The notes under the pieces: model-generated
Databases searched by the model: none
What the model was told of the DNA's origin: nothing
The model's input: the letters and a program-made list of their open reading frames with translations, nothing else
Assembly: GCF_042432825.1 (NCBI RefSeq)
Contig: NZ_JBHLWN010000044.1
Span: forward strand, 1 to 34,304
Source of the DNA: Gordoniibacillus chartarius
GTDB lineage: Bacteria > Bacillota > Bacilli > Paenibacillales > NBRC-103111
Reading direction: 5' to 3'
Length of the DNA: 34,304 bases
Made by a program: the position numbers and the translations under genes
In this document: positions 5,972 through 14,390 of the stretch, in pieces
How positions within the stretch are numbered: position 1 is the first letter of the stretch
Layout of the letters: every line of letters begins with the position of its first letter

Positions 5972-7309
5972 TTATTTTTTACTAAGCTTCGCTTCCGTAT
6001 CTTTGCCCTTGGCGACAATTTTGTCGTAAGCCTGCTCAAGCGACTGCTTGCCGAAGCTGACGGCTTCCATTTCCGTCGTGTACGTCTTGACGAAGTCTTC
6101 CCAGCCCGGAGGCGCCGGATAGAACGGCAGCGCCTTGCCAAGCGCCGCATCGAGCAAATCTTTGCCGATCGTATCGGTCTTCTTCAAATTCGGCTCGAGC
6201 TCTTTGTAGATCACATCGTTAATCGGGATCCCTCTCGTCGTGCCGAGCACTCTGCCCGCTTCTTTATCCGTAATGAACCATTTGACGAACTCTTTCGCCT
6301 GGGCCTTATATTTGCTCGTGCTGCTGACGCTAAGGAAAATCGTTGACTGCGCCCAGCCGCCGCCCGACGGACCGGTCGGATTGTTTACAACGGCCACTTT
6401 CCCCGGCAGCAGCTGCTCCAGCACGCTGACGGAGCCGACGGTCGCCCCGCGCGTCAATGTCGTACCGGACGCCATCGGATCGGCCTTCGGATCGTTTTCT
6501 TTGAAGGCTGCCTGCACCTGCGCCGGCGGGATGACGTTATTTTTACGGAAATCGACGTACGTTTGCTGAAATTTGAACCACAGGTCCTTATCGAGATTGA
6601 ATTTCGTGCCGTCTACCATGACCGGGCCTTTGCCGTACGAGGTTTGGTAGAACTGAAACCAATCCCAACCGGTGGAATTATCGCCAATGCCGTATTTATC
6701 CTTGGGCAGCTTCTCCCGCGCTTCCTTCGCGAAGGCGAAGAAATCGTCCCATGTCCAATCCTTCGCAGGCAGCTTGATGCCGGCCGCTTCGAGCTCCGTT
6801 TTGTTGAAGACAATCCCCGATCCGTTATGGCTCAGCGGGATGCCGTACAGCTTGCCGTTAATTTTCAAATTGTCCAAGATTTTCGGATCGACGATCCCCT
6901 TCAAATCGACATCCGACAAATCCTCGAGCAGCCCCCGCTTGGCATAATCCTGAATGTACGCGCCGTCCATTTGCAGCACGTCCGTCATCGATTTCGAAGC
7001 GGCCAGCGTCGTCAGCTTCGTCCAATACGCGTCCCAGGCCAAATATTCCGGCGTAAATTTAATGTTCGGCTTCTGTTGGGAGTACAGCTCGAGTGCCTTC
7101 AGCGTCGCCTGGTGTCTGGCGTCAGGTCCCCACCACATGATTTTCAGGTTGGCCGGCGCCGCCGTATCGACTTTCTTGTCCGCATCCGCCGACGCCGGTT
7201 TCGCTCCTTGATCTCCGTTGGACGCCCCTGCGCCCCCTCCGCTGCTGCACCCTGCCAGCGTCAAAGCGGCCGCAAGCGTTACGGCTGTGAACATCGTCCA
7301 TTTGCGCAT
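5972..7309 (-). CDS. sugar ABC transporter substrate-binding lipoprotein
   Basis: Extracellular solute-binding protein, family 1 (CUT1). The N-terminus MRKWTMFTAVTLAAALTLAGCSSGGG is a lipoprotein signal with lipidated Cys21. The mature protein has the usual two-lobe features (LKIMWWGPDARHQATLKALELYSQ, DVLQMDGAYIQDYAKRG, GKLYGIPLSHNGSGIVFNKTEL). I take the ATG at 7309 because the upstream extension (to 7498) overlaps the permease gene and lacks a signal; AAAGGGG precedes 7309. It delivers an unknown sugar, probably a uronate or aldonate oligomer, to the two permeases encoded just upstream. No ATPase gene is in the operon; a shared MsmX-type ATPase encoded elsewhere is usual for such systems. 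Confidence 0.92.
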   Translation of the reverse strand: MRKWTMFTAVTLAAALTLAGCSSGGGAGASNGDQGAKPASADADKKVDTAAPANLKIMWWGPDARHQATLKALELYSQQKPNIKFTPEYLAWDAYWTKLTTLAASKSMTDVLQMDGAYIQDYAKRGLLEDLSDVDLKGIVDPKILDNLKINGKLYGIPLSHNGSGIVFNKTELEAAGIKLPAKDWTWDDFFAFAKEAREKLPKDKYGIGDNSTGWDWFQFYQTSYGKGPVMVDGTKFNLDKDLWFKFQQTYVDFRKNNVIPPAQVQAAFKENDPKADPMASGTTLTRGATVGSVSVLEQLLPGKVAVVNNPTGPSGGGWAQSTIFLSVSSTSKYKAQAKEFVKWFITDKEAGRVLGTTRGIPINDVIYKELEPNLKKTDTIGKDLLDAALGKALPFYPAPPGWEDFVKTYTTEMEAVSFGKQSLEQAYDKIVAKGKDTEAKLSKK

Positions 7310-7346
7310 CTTCTTCGTTCCCCTTTCTGTTCGCCTATTATTGGAA

Positions 7347-8183
7347 CTACCCTTTAAGACCGGTAGTTGCAATCCCTTCCACAAAATGCTTCTGTGCGGC
7401 AAAAAATACGACGACCGACGGAAGAATCGACAACAGCGAGATCGCAAGCAGCTGCCCCCACTGCACTTCGAACTGATCGATGAACATGCGCAGACCAAGA
7501 CCTACGGTATATTTTTCAATCGAGCTTAAATAGAGCACCTGTGAGAAAAAGTCATCCCAGCTCCAGATGAACGTGAAGATGGCCACAGTCACAAGGGCAG
7601 GCTTCACCAGCGGAAAGATGACGCGCAGAAATATGCCGTACACCGATGCGCCGTCGATCGTCGCCGCTTCGTCCAGCTCTCTCGGAATGCCGCGAATAAA
7701 TTGCACGACCAGGAAGACGAAGAACGCGCCTCCTCCGAAGAAGTGCGGAAGAATGAGCGGAATGTAGCTGTCCACTAAGCCCAAATTGTTGTAAATAATG
7801 TACTGGGGCACGACCGTCACCTGCCCGGGAAGCATCATCGTCAGCAGCAGGATCGAGAACCAAAACCCGCGCAGCTTAAAACGCAGCCGTGCGAAGCCGT
7901 AGGCGACGAGAGCGCTCGTAACGACACCGCCCAGCACGCACCAAAACTCCATGATGAGCGTATTCGTGAAGAACGTTGTGAAGCTGTATTCGGCGTTGTG
8001 AAACCAGCCCTTCGTGTAATTGTCCCACATCGGCGTTTCCGGCCAAATCGTCGGCAAGCTCATCTCCGAGTTTTGCTTCAGCGTCGCTCCGACCCACCAG
8101 ATAACCGGATACAGCATGACAAACGAGAAGGCCAGCAGCACGAGGTGGTTGACCCATCCTTGCGAGCGGAACCGATTGCTCAT
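7347..8183 (-). CDS. carbohydrate ABC transporter permease (MalG type)
   Basis: Inner-membrane permease of 278 aa with six hydrophobic segments and the CUT1 EAA loop, ELDEAATIDGASVYGIFLRVIFPLVKP, which contacts the ATPase. Its ATG overlaps the stop of the MalF-type permease by four bases (ATGA), so the two are translationally coupled. It ends AQKHFVEGIATTGLKG, the normal MalG-type C-terminus. It forms the channel with the partner permease. Confidence 0.93.
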   Translation of the reverse strand: MSNRFRSQGWVNHLVLLAFSFVMLYPVIWWVGATLKQNSEMSLPTIWPETPMWDNYTKGWFHNAEYSFTTFFTNTLIMEFWCVLGGVVTSALVAYGFARLRFKLRGFWFSILLLTMMLPGQVTVVPQYIIYNNLGLVDSYIPLILPHFFGGGAFFVFLVVQFIRGIPRELDEAATIDGASVYGIFLRVIFPLVKPALVTVAIFTFIWSWDDFFSQVLYLSSIEKYTVGLGLRMFIDQFEVQWGQLLAISLLSILPSVVVFFAAQKHFVEGIATTGLKG

Positions 8184-9133
8184 TTCGCGTTCCCCCCTTC
8201 CGACTCGTAATACACCCAGTATTTGGACGCCAAGAAGTTAAGCGCTGTCAAAACAGCGATGATCACAAGCAAAATCCATGCCAGTGCCGAAGCGTAGCCC
8301 ATCTGGTAGTTTTTAAACGCCTTCTCGAACAGGAATAGCGCATACATGTACGTGGAGTTCGCCGGTCCTCCGTTCGTAATGATAAAGGCCGACGTAAACA
8401 TTTGAAACGAGCCGATAATTCCGAGCACCAGATTGAAAAACATAACCGGCGACAGCATCGGCAGCGTGATATGCCAAAACTTCCCCAGCGGCCTTGCGCC
8501 GTCCACCGCAGCCGATTCGTACAGATCCTGAGGAATTTGCCTGAGCCCGGCCAGGAAAATGACCATCGTCGAGCCGAACTGCCAGGCATTCAGCAGCACC
8601 AGCGTATACAGCGACGTATCTGGATTGGACAACCAGGCGACGGCGGGGATATGAAACCAGCCCAGAATATGGTTCACATAGCCCTTCAGGTCGAAAATGT
8701 TTCTCCACAGCACGGAAACGGCGATGCTGCCTCCGATCAGCGATGGAAAATAAATCGCCGTCCGGTATGCTGAGATCCCGCGTATGCTCTTGTTCAGCAG
8801 CATCGCCACCAAGAGCGAAAAGAACAGCTTAACCGGCACGGAAAGCGCGACAAAGGCGAACGTCACTTGGAGCGATTGACGGAACAGCCCATCCTGCAGG
8901 AAAATTTCTTTGTAGTTGCCGATGCCGACCCAGCTCGGATCTTCCAGCAAGGAATATTCTGTGAACGATAGGTAAAAGGACCGTACGATCGGCCATAAGG
9001 TGAGCAGGAAAAATCCGATCAGCCATGGGGAAATAAACAAATAACCGGCAACATGGTGGGTACCCGCCGCCTTGCGGGCGCGCAGCCGGGGAACCGCCGC
9101 AGCCCTTTCTTGAATCGAAGCTTTCGCCGTCAT
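8180..9133 (-). CDS. carbohydrate ABC transporter permease (MalF type)
   Basis: Inner-membrane permease of 317 aa. A short basic N-terminus precedes the first helix (GYLFISPWLIGFFLLTLWPIV). The EAA loop is LYESAAVDGARPLGKFWHITLPMLSP. It is the first gene of the transporter operon: GGAGGGG lies 9-10 bases before the ATG at 9133, and the promoter region with cre site and inverted repeat lies directly upstream. It pairs with the MalG-type permease it overlaps. Confidence 0.93.
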   Translation of the reverse strand: MTAKASIQERAAAVPRLRARKAAGTHHVAGYLFISPWLIGFFLLTLWPIVRSFYLSFTEYSLLEDPSWVGIGNYKEIFLQDGLFRQSLQVTFAFVALSVPVKLFFSLLVAMLLNKSIRGISAYRTAIYFPSLIGGSIAVSVLWRNIFDLKGYVNHILGWFHIPAVAWLSNPDTSLYTLVLLNAWQFGSTMVIFLAGLRQIPQDLYESAAVDGARPLGKFWHITLPMLSPVMFFNLVLGIIGSFQMFTSAFIITNGGPANSTYMYALFLFEKAFKNYQMGYASALAWILLVIIAVLTALNFLASKYWVYYESEGGNAK

Positions 9134-9174
9134 ACCAAAACCCCTCCCGTCTAAATTCCATCTCTATCCACCCA

Positions 9175-9188
9175 AGATAGCGTTTTCA
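9175..9188 (-). promoter_or_regulatory. cre site (CcpA) in the ABC operon promoter
   Basis: On the minus strand TGAAAACGCTATCT matches TGWAANCGNTNWCA at 13 of 14 positions. It lies just downstream of a possible promoter (TTGATA 9216-9211, 17 bases, TCAAAT 9193-9188), where CcpA would block transcription. Confidence 0.55.
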
Positions 9189-9189
9189 T

Positions 9190-9208
9190 TTGAATGGAAC
9201 ACATTCAA
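9190..9208. promoter_or_regulatory. regulator-binding inverted repeat upstream of the ABC operon
   Basis: Perfect TTGAATG-GAACA-CATTCAA repeat between the proposed -35 and -10. A second perfect pair, TAAATTCCA (9152-9160) and TGGAATTTA (9219-9227), brackets it. Candidate regulators are the AraC or GntR proteins encoded just upstream. Confidence 0.45.
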
Positions 9209-9266
9209 CTTATCAAACTGGAATTTATCTGCACAGGAGGTGAATTTTTGAATTCGTTTGATTTTT

Positions 9267-10448
9267 TTAGTTCGCGTCGCGGAACTCGCTTGGAGACAAT
9301 CCGACCTTCTTTTTGAAAATTTGGCTGAAATAGCGGGAGTCCTGATAACCCACCTTTTCGGCTACCTCGTAATTTTTCAACTGCGTTTGCTTGAGCAGCT
9401 TCTTCGCTTTGGCGATCCGGATTTCCGTCAAATGCTCAATGAAGGTGACGCCCGTATTCGTTTTGAACAGCGTACTGAGATAGGCCGGGGTAATGTACAC
9501 CTTCTCCGCTACGGAATGCAGCGTCGCTTTGTCGTATTCCCCTTCCATTAGTGTTAGCGCTTTCTTAATGATCGTACGGTTTTGGTTGTCTTTGGACGTT
9601 GACGCCTCGGCGATCCGCTTCACATAGTCGCGCACCGCAGCCTTGATTTCTTGCAGCGTTTGCCTGGTGAGTACCGCCATAATGTCCGGACGAAGCGGAG
9701 CGTCGATCTGTCCGGTCGACATTTTTATCCGGAGCTCCAGGCTGATCAACAGATGAATTGTGATGTTATCGACTTCTTCCCGGGGCAGCGGTCCGCTGCG
9801 CAGCAGCGCTTCATAGAAGCTGTCGACGGCCTGCTCCGCCCTCTGCGGCGCCTGTTCGTCGATAAGTCGAAGCAGCTCCTCCTCTTGATCATCCGGATAG
9901 ACCGCTTCGTTCGAGTAGCTGCCGATGCTGTTGAAATAAATGATTTGTCCTGTACCTTGATAAAATTTATGGTTGAGAGCGCTCATCGCTTGGGCGAAAC
10001 CGGTGTGAAGCTCGGTGAGGTGCTGGCTCGGATTGCCGATTCCAACCGTTACTGTGCGCAAATGGCGGGTATCGTGGCGGAGAAGGCTGCTGTGCAAGGC
10101 GCGGATCGTGTCTCTGTCGTCCCAGGAAAATAGCATGCAAACGTGTCCGATTTCATCGAAAAAAACGGGGCAATTTCTTGGTGCGTAACATTTGAGGGTG
10201 TCGTACAGCTCCTGCGTTTCGCTTAGACGAGTCCAGGCGCTCGCATCGCCGGAGCTGCTGTCGAACAAGGCTAAGGTCGGGTAACAGTAATGGGCATGAA
10301 GCCCCTGCTCGGCGAGCCGTCTTTGGATTTCCTCAGGCCGGGTGCATCCGCTGCGGATCAAGTCCGGCAGCGACGGGCTCCCGGCGGCTCGAAACTCTTC
10401 CCTGCCCGCCGTGAAGGCGGCTGCGGTATTCGGTTTATTATGCTGCAT
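9267..10448 (-). CDS. AraC family regulator, YesN-like but without receiver domain
   Basis: DNA-binding regulator of 393 aa. The C-terminal 100 residues are the AraC double helix-turn-helix (LHSVAEKVYITPAYLSTLFKTNTG and YEVAEKVGYQDSRYFSQIFKKKVGLSPSEFR). The middle (TVGIGNPSQHLTELHTGFAQAMSALNHKFYQG) resembles the linker domain of YesN response regulators. The phospho-acceptor receiver domain that normally precedes it is missing. The start at 10448 has AAAGGAGAG upstream; the in-frame ATG at 10466 would bury that site. It is encoded between the GntR gene (40-base gap) and the transporter, so it probably activates the ABC operon in response to a ligand rather than a kinase. Confidence 0.85.
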   Translation of the reverse strand: MQHNKPNTAAAFTAGREEFRAAGSPSLPDLIRSGCTRPEEIQRRLAEQGLHAHYCYPTLALFDSSSGDASAWTRLSETQELYDTLKCYAPRNCPVFFDEIGHVCMLFSWDDRDTIRALHSSLLRHDTRHLRTVTVGIGNPSQHLTELHTGFAQAMSALNHKFYQGTGQIIYFNSIGSYSNEAVYPDDQEEELLRLIDEQAPQRAEQAVDSFYEALLRSGPLPREEVDNITIHLLISLELRIKMSTGQIDAPLRPDIMAVLTRQTLQEIKAAVRDYVKRIAEASTSKDNQNRTIIKKALTLMEGEYDKATLHSVAEKVYITPAYLSTLFKTNTGVTFIEHLTEIRIAKAKKLLKQTQLKNYEVAEKVGYQDSRYFSQIFKKKVGLSPSEFRDAN

Positions 10449-10488
10449 ACCCCGCTCTCCTTTCATTGGACAAGATGGCTATGAAAGT

Positions 10489-11139
10489 TCAACCGGTATA
10501 ATGCTTGTAGAAATCAAGCCCCCGGATCAGCTTCTCCTCCGTCACATCCACATTGCCCGTCTTGATCAGATCGAGCAGCTCCAGATGGGAATCCGGAATG
10601 CTGTAGCCTTGATGATCGTGGTTCGTAACGGAGATGAACCGCATAATTTTCGTCTTGATCCGGTTCCATATGTCCAGAAACAGCGCATTGCCGCTTCGTT
10701 CGTAGAAGTATCCGTGGAAATCCATATCCAGCTCCACAAGCCGGAACGGATCGCCGTTATCCACGGACTCCCTCATCCCTTTCACAATATTCTCCAAATG
10801 TTCGATGTCTTGCGCGGTCAACACATTCATCGTAGCTCTCAAAGCATGACCTTCGATCAGCTGCCGCAGCTCGTAGATATCGCGGATTTCCTGGGGCGTG
10901 ATTTCGGAGACGGCCGAACCCTTGTTTGTCTTGCCGACGATTAAGCCTTCCTGCTTGAGACGTTCCAACGCCTCTCTGACCGGAGCCTGACTGACGCCGA
11001 ATGCCTTCGTCAGATCCAGCACAATAAGGCGGTAGCCGGGCGGCAGCTCCCCCTTCATAATTTGTCTCTTCAATGTACTGTAAACGTATTCGGTTAAAGA
11101 CATCGGAGCCGGCGCTTGCGCCAGGTTGATCGGTTCCAT
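10489..11139 (-). CDS. GntR family regulator, FadR/FCD subgroup
   Basis: Regulator of 216 aa. Residues 15-75 are the winged helix (SLTEYVYSTLKRQIMKGELPPG, FGVSQAPVREALERLKQEGLI). The FCD ligand-binding domain follows, with ELRQLIEGHALR, the metal-ligand-type MDFHGYFYERSGN and SHLELLDLI. FCD regulators typically sense carboxylates such as uronates, aldonates or keto acids. The ATG at 11139 has GAAAGGGGG upstream; longer in-frame starts extend into the operator. A 17-bp palindrome lies directly in front, on top of the promoter, suggesting autorepression and possibly control of the divergent catabolic operon. Confidence 0.88.
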   Translation of the reverse strand: MEPINLAQAPAPMSLTEYVYSTLKRQIMKGELPPGYRLIVLDLTKAFGVSQAPVREALERLKQEGLIVGKTNKGSAVSEITPQEIRDIYELRQLIEGHALRATMNVLTAQDIEHLENIVKGMRESVDNGDPFRLVELDMDFHGYFYERSGNALFLDIWNRIKTKIMRFISVTNHDHQGYSIPDSHLELLDLIKTGNVDVTEEKLIRGLDFYKHYTG

Positions 11140-11164
11140 TCGGATCGGATCCCCCTTTCCTGAA

Positions 11165-11181
11165 TTATCGATAATCGATAA
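11165..11181. promoter_or_regulatory. perfect 17-bp palindrome, candidate GntR operator
   Basis: TTATCGATAATCGATAA is perfectly symmetrical about its central A. It starts 5 bases after the -10 of the gntR promoter, so occupancy would cover the transcription start. Confidence 0.6.
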
Positions 11182-11185
11182 CTTG

Positions 11186-11215
11186 ATACTAGCTGCGATC
11201 CCCAAATATTGTCAA
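11186..11215 (-). promoter_or_regulatory. promoter of the gntR-araC unit
   Basis: On the minus strand a perfect TTGACA (11215-11210) is followed after 18 bases by TAGTAT (11191-11186). Confidence 0.5.
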
Positions 11216-11369
11216 GGGATAAATGTCCTCATCTTTCGGCGCCTTTTCTCTCCTCGGCAAATGAAAAAAATCAAACAAAATCATAATTTTACGGCATCGC
11301 CTTTCCGGACGCCCCCTCGTTAAGATGATGTTGTATCCAGGATCGCATGCCGCAGCTGTGGAGGTGTTG

Positions 11370-12173
11370 TTGAAATTGTCCAAACGTGTAGTGTTCATTA
11401 CGGACGCGGACAGCAAGTCCGGTCAAGCGCTCGTCCGCCGGTTCGCCCGGGACGGCTCCGGGCTGCTCCTGAACAGCGTCTCGGGCGGCGAAGCGCTGCA
11501 AGAATGTCTTGATTCCGCGAGGGCGTTCGGCTGCGAGGCAGTCGTCGCCAATATCGATCTCTGTCGAAGCGCCGAGGTTGCCGCTCTGCTGGCGGAAGCA
11601 GAGACGAAGCTTGGCTCTGTGGACGTGCTGCTGCACAATCAGTGCGCCATAAGTCCCGCCGGAGTTGAACATGGTGACGAAGCGGCGTTCTTGAACATCG
11701 TGCAAGCGAATGCCAAGACGGCGTTCTTCTGCACCCAGGCAGTCGGCAAACAAATGGCGGCAAGGGGATCGGGTGCCGTCGTCTTCGTCGGGTCGATTCA
11801 TGCCGACAAGCCTGCCGGAGCATCGATGCCCTTCAGCGCTTCGCAAGGCGCCGTCAAGATGCTGGCCCGGGAAGCGGCGCTGTTTCTCGGCAGGTACGGC
11901 GTCAGAGTCAATATGATCGAAATGGGACCGGTCGAGGGAGCAGCGGAGCAGTTCCGAAGCGATATCTCCGCCTTGTACGATTCGTATAGGTACAAAGTAC
12001 CGAGCGGGCTGCCGGGTACGTACGAGGACATGGCCGAGCTGGCCTATTTCCTTGCCGGCGCAGAATCGCGCTATGTGAATGGAGCCGACATTCGGCTCGA
12101 CGGCGGCTTCCTGATGCATTATATGGATCACAGGATGAAGAAGCCAGACGACTTGGAGGTTGATCCGGCATGA
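11370..12173 (+). CDS. degenerate short-chain dehydrogenase (probable pseudoenzyme)
   Basis: SDR-fold protein of about 267 aa, first gene of the rightward operon. The Ser-Tyr-Lys triad is broken: Ser142 remains (VVFVGSIHA) but Tyr is Phe155 and Lys is Gln159 (MPFSASQGAVKM). The glycine-rich cofactor motif is also lost (TDADSKSGQA in place of TGxxxGIG), and NNAG is HNQCA. The reading frame is intact and well conserved, so this looks like a retained non-catalytic paralogue of the intact SDR encoded next, with which it aligns position for position; it may be a partner or regulatory subunit. GGAGG at 11360-11364 favours a TTG start at 11370 (TTG at 11376 is possible). Confidence 0.85.
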   Translation: MKLSKRVVFITDADSKSGQALVRRFARDGSGLLLNSVSGGEALQECLDSARAFGCEAVVANIDLCRSAEVAALLAEAETKLGSVDVLLHNQCAISPAGVEHGDEAAFLNIVQANAKTAFFCTQAVGKQMAARGSGAVVFVGSIHADKPAGASMPFSASQGAVKMLAREAALFLGRYGVRVNMIEMGPVEGAAEQFRSDISALYDSYRYKVPSGLPGTYEDMAELAYFLAGAESRYVNGADIRLDGGFLMHYMDHRMKKPDDLEVDPA

Positions 12174-12907
12174 GTTTGGCGGGGAAATCGGCGTTAGTGA
12201 CCGGCGCCGGCACGGGGATCGGCCAAGGTATTGCCGTCGAGCTGGCAAGACGCGGCGTGAAGGTCGCCGTGCACTACAATTCGAGCGCAGCGGGCGCGCT
12301 CGAAACGAAACGTCAAATCGACGAACTTGGCGGCGAGGCGCTGCTTGTGCAAGCCGATGTCGCCCGGCAGGCGGACATCGAACGCATGACTGTCGAAGCT
12401 GCGGACCGCTTCGGAGGTATCGATATTCTTGTCAACAATGCGGCGCTGCAGCTCAACATCGATTGGGCGGACTATTCGGAGGAGCAATTTGACCGGATGT
12501 TCGCCATTAATCTAAAGGGCTACTGGCAGTGCACCCAAGCCGTCCTTCCGTTCATGAAGGCGAAGATGAGCGGCCGCATTATTTATATTTCCTCTGTCCA
12601 CGGCAAACGACCGACGGATTTCGACGCCGTCTACTGCATGACTAAGGGCGGAGTCAAAATGCTGGCCCGGGAAAGCGCTATCGAGCTGGCCCAATACGGC
12701 ATCACCGTCAATACGATCGAGCCGGGAGCCGTCGATGTCGGCAAGTTCCGAGATTCTCACCGGCAGCCGAGCCGCAAGAAGTTCCCGCTCGGCCGGGTCG
12801 GCCTGCCGTCGGACGTCGCCGCCTTGGTATGCTTCATTGCGTCCGGCGAAACCGATTATTTATCCGGCGCTTCGATCCGGTTGGACGGCGCTTCGATGCT
12901 GATGTAG
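12170..12907 (+). CDS. short-chain dehydrogenase/reductase (SDR), catalytically intact
   Basis: NAD(P)-dependent oxidoreductase of 245 aa, classical SDR. TGAGTGIG at 11-18 binds the cofactor, NNAA at 89-92 is the structural motif, and the triad is Ser142, Tyr155 and Lys159 (YCMTK). The C-terminus (YLSGASIRLDGASMLM) is typical of sugar or sugar-alcohol dehydrogenases of the FabG/glucose dehydrogenase group. Its ATG overlaps the preceding gene's stop by four bases (ATGA), implying coupled translation and a fixed stoichiometry with the degenerate paralogue. It probably oxidises a sugar to a lactone or interconverts a keto sugar acid; the substrate is not determinable. Confidence 0.9.
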   Translation: MSLAGKSALVTGAGTGIGQGIAVELARRGVKVAVHYNSSAAGALETKRQIDELGGEALLVQADVARQADIERMTVEAADRFGGIDILVNNAALQLNIDWADYSEEQFDRMFAINLKGYWQCTQAVLPFMKAKMSGRIIYISSVHGKRPTDFDAVYCMTKGGVKMLARESAIELAQYGITVNTIEPGAVDVGKFRDSHRQPSRKKFPLGRVGLPSDVAALVCFIASGETDYLSGASIRLDGASMLM

Positions 12908-12962
12908 CTGATGCAGCGCCTATCTGTTCGTCATTATTTTGCCCAAAGGAGCGGTATCTAAG

Positions 12963-14345
12963 GTGACCCAACAAACGTATGAAAGCACTCTTGCCCACGT
13001 CAATACTTATTCTTCCCCGTCGGAGCTGCGAATTACCGACATCCGCTTTGCCGACATCGCCGGCGCCCCGATGCATTGCAGCTTGATCAAGGTATACACG
13101 AATCAAGGTCTGGTCGGCTTCGGCGAAGTCCGTGACGGCGCCGACAAAGCGTTCGCGCTCATGCTGAAAGGCCGGCTGCTGGGCGAGAATCCTTGCCAGA
13201 TCGACAAGCTGTTCCGCCGCATCAAGCAGTTCGGCGGCCATGCCCGCCAAGGCGGCGGCGTCAGCGGCCTGGAGATTGCCCTCTGGGATATAGCCGGCAA
13301 AGCGTACGGCATTCCGATTTACCAAATGCTCGGCGGCAAGTTCCGCGACAAAATCCGGATGTACTGCGATACCGACGTGAACGGTAAGGACTCCGGCACC
13401 GCAATGGGCGAAGCACTCAAGAAGCGGATGGAAAAAGGCTTCACCTTCTTGAAAATGGACCTCGGCATCAACCAAATCATCCACGAGCCTGGGACGCTCA
13501 GCGCGCCGCTCGGATTTTTGGAGGAAATGAGAGCGCTGTCGACAGCATGGTACGGGCGCAAGAGTGCGCCGCTGCCGCCGCAGGAGCTGAGAACGCTGCG
13601 GAACCGCCATTACGATATTTACAATATTGCCCATCCCTTCACCGGCATTCATGTCACGGAGAAAGGGCTCGATATGCTCGAGCAATATGTCGCCGACGTC
13701 AGATCGGTTATTGGCTATGAGGTGCCGCTGGCGATCGATCACTTCGGCCATATCGGGCTGCAGGACTGTATCAGGCTCGGCCGCCGCATCGACAAATACA
13801 ATTTGGCCTGGATGGAAGACATGATTCCTTGGCAGTACACCGACCAGTATGCTCAGCTCGCGAGAGCGGTAACGACTCCGGTGTGCACCGGCGAGGACAT
13901 CTATTTGAAGGAAAACTTCCTTCCGCTGCTTGAGGCCGGCGGCGTCTCCGTCATCCATCCCGACGTACTTACGGCCGGGGGCATCCTTGAAACGAAAAAG
14001 ATCGGCGATCTGGCGCAGGAGCACGGCGTGGCGATGGCCATCCATATGGCGGAAAGTCCTATCGCCTGCTTGGCGGCCGTTCATGCCGCTGCGGCAACCG
14101 AGAACTTCCTCGCCCTCGAGTATCACTCCGTCGATATCGACTGGTGGGACGATCTCATCGTCAGCAAGCTGCCGAAGCCACTCGTCCAGAACGGCTTCAT
14201 CGCCGTACCCGACGCCCCCGGACTCGGCATCGAAGAGCTGAACGACGAAGTGATCGCCCAGCATCTGCATCCCGAAATTCCCGGACTGTGGGAAGAAACG
14301 TCCGTATGGGATCATTACTGGTCCAACGACCGTTTATGGAGTTAG
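12963..14345 (+). CDS. enolase-superfamily sugar-acid dehydratase (MR/ManD-like)
   Basis: Mandelate racemase/muconate-lactonizing-type barrel enzyme of 460 aa. Such enzymes abstract the proton alpha to a carboxylate and dehydrate aldonates to 2-keto-3-deoxy acids. Visible residues: KMD at 164-166, metal ligands Asp259 (AIDHFG), Glu285 (WMEDMIPW) and Glu311 (CTGEDIY), then IHPDVLTAGG and His361/Glu364 (HMAESP). A long insertion (about 172-240) between barrel strands makes it larger than the 380-400 aa norm. The GTG at 12963 has GGAG 11 bases upstream. The neighbours (SDR, RraA-like, reductase) place it as the dehydration step. The exact substrate is unknown. Confidence 0.85.
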   Translation: MTQQTYESTLAHVNTYSSPSELRITDIRFADIAGAPMHCSLIKVYTNQGLVGFGEVRDGADKAFALMLKGRLLGENPCQIDKLFRRIKQFGGHARQGGGVSGLEIALWDIAGKAYGIPIYQMLGGKFRDKIRMYCDTDVNGKDSGTAMGEALKKRMEKGFTFLKMDLGINQIIHEPGTLSAPLGFLEEMRALSTAWYGRKSAPLPPQELRTLRNRHYDIYNIAHPFTGIHVTEKGLDMLEQYVADVRSVIGYEVPLAIDHFGHIGLQDCIRLGRRIDKYNLAWMEDMIPWQYTDQYAQLARAVTTPVCTGEDIYLKENFLPLLEAGGVSVIHPDVLTAGGILETKKIGDLAQEHGVAMAIHMAESPIACLAAVHAAAATENFLALEYHSVDIDWWDDLIVSKLPKPLVQNGFIAVPDAPGLGIEELNDEVIAQHLHPEIPGLWEETSVWDHYWSNDRLWS

Positions 14346-14390
14346 TTCCCCGTACAGATCCCCAATACATCATATAGCGAGGTGGCGGCA

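Noticed and set aside
5972..7498. N-terminal extension of the first binding protein to 7498
   Set aside because: It overlaps the permease gene and precedes a perfect lipoprotein signal with its own ribosome site at 7309.
12834..14315. Long open frame antisense to the enolase-superfamily gene
   Set aside because: It mirrors a GC-rich real gene, has Arg/His-rich composition, no recognisable domain and no ribosome site.
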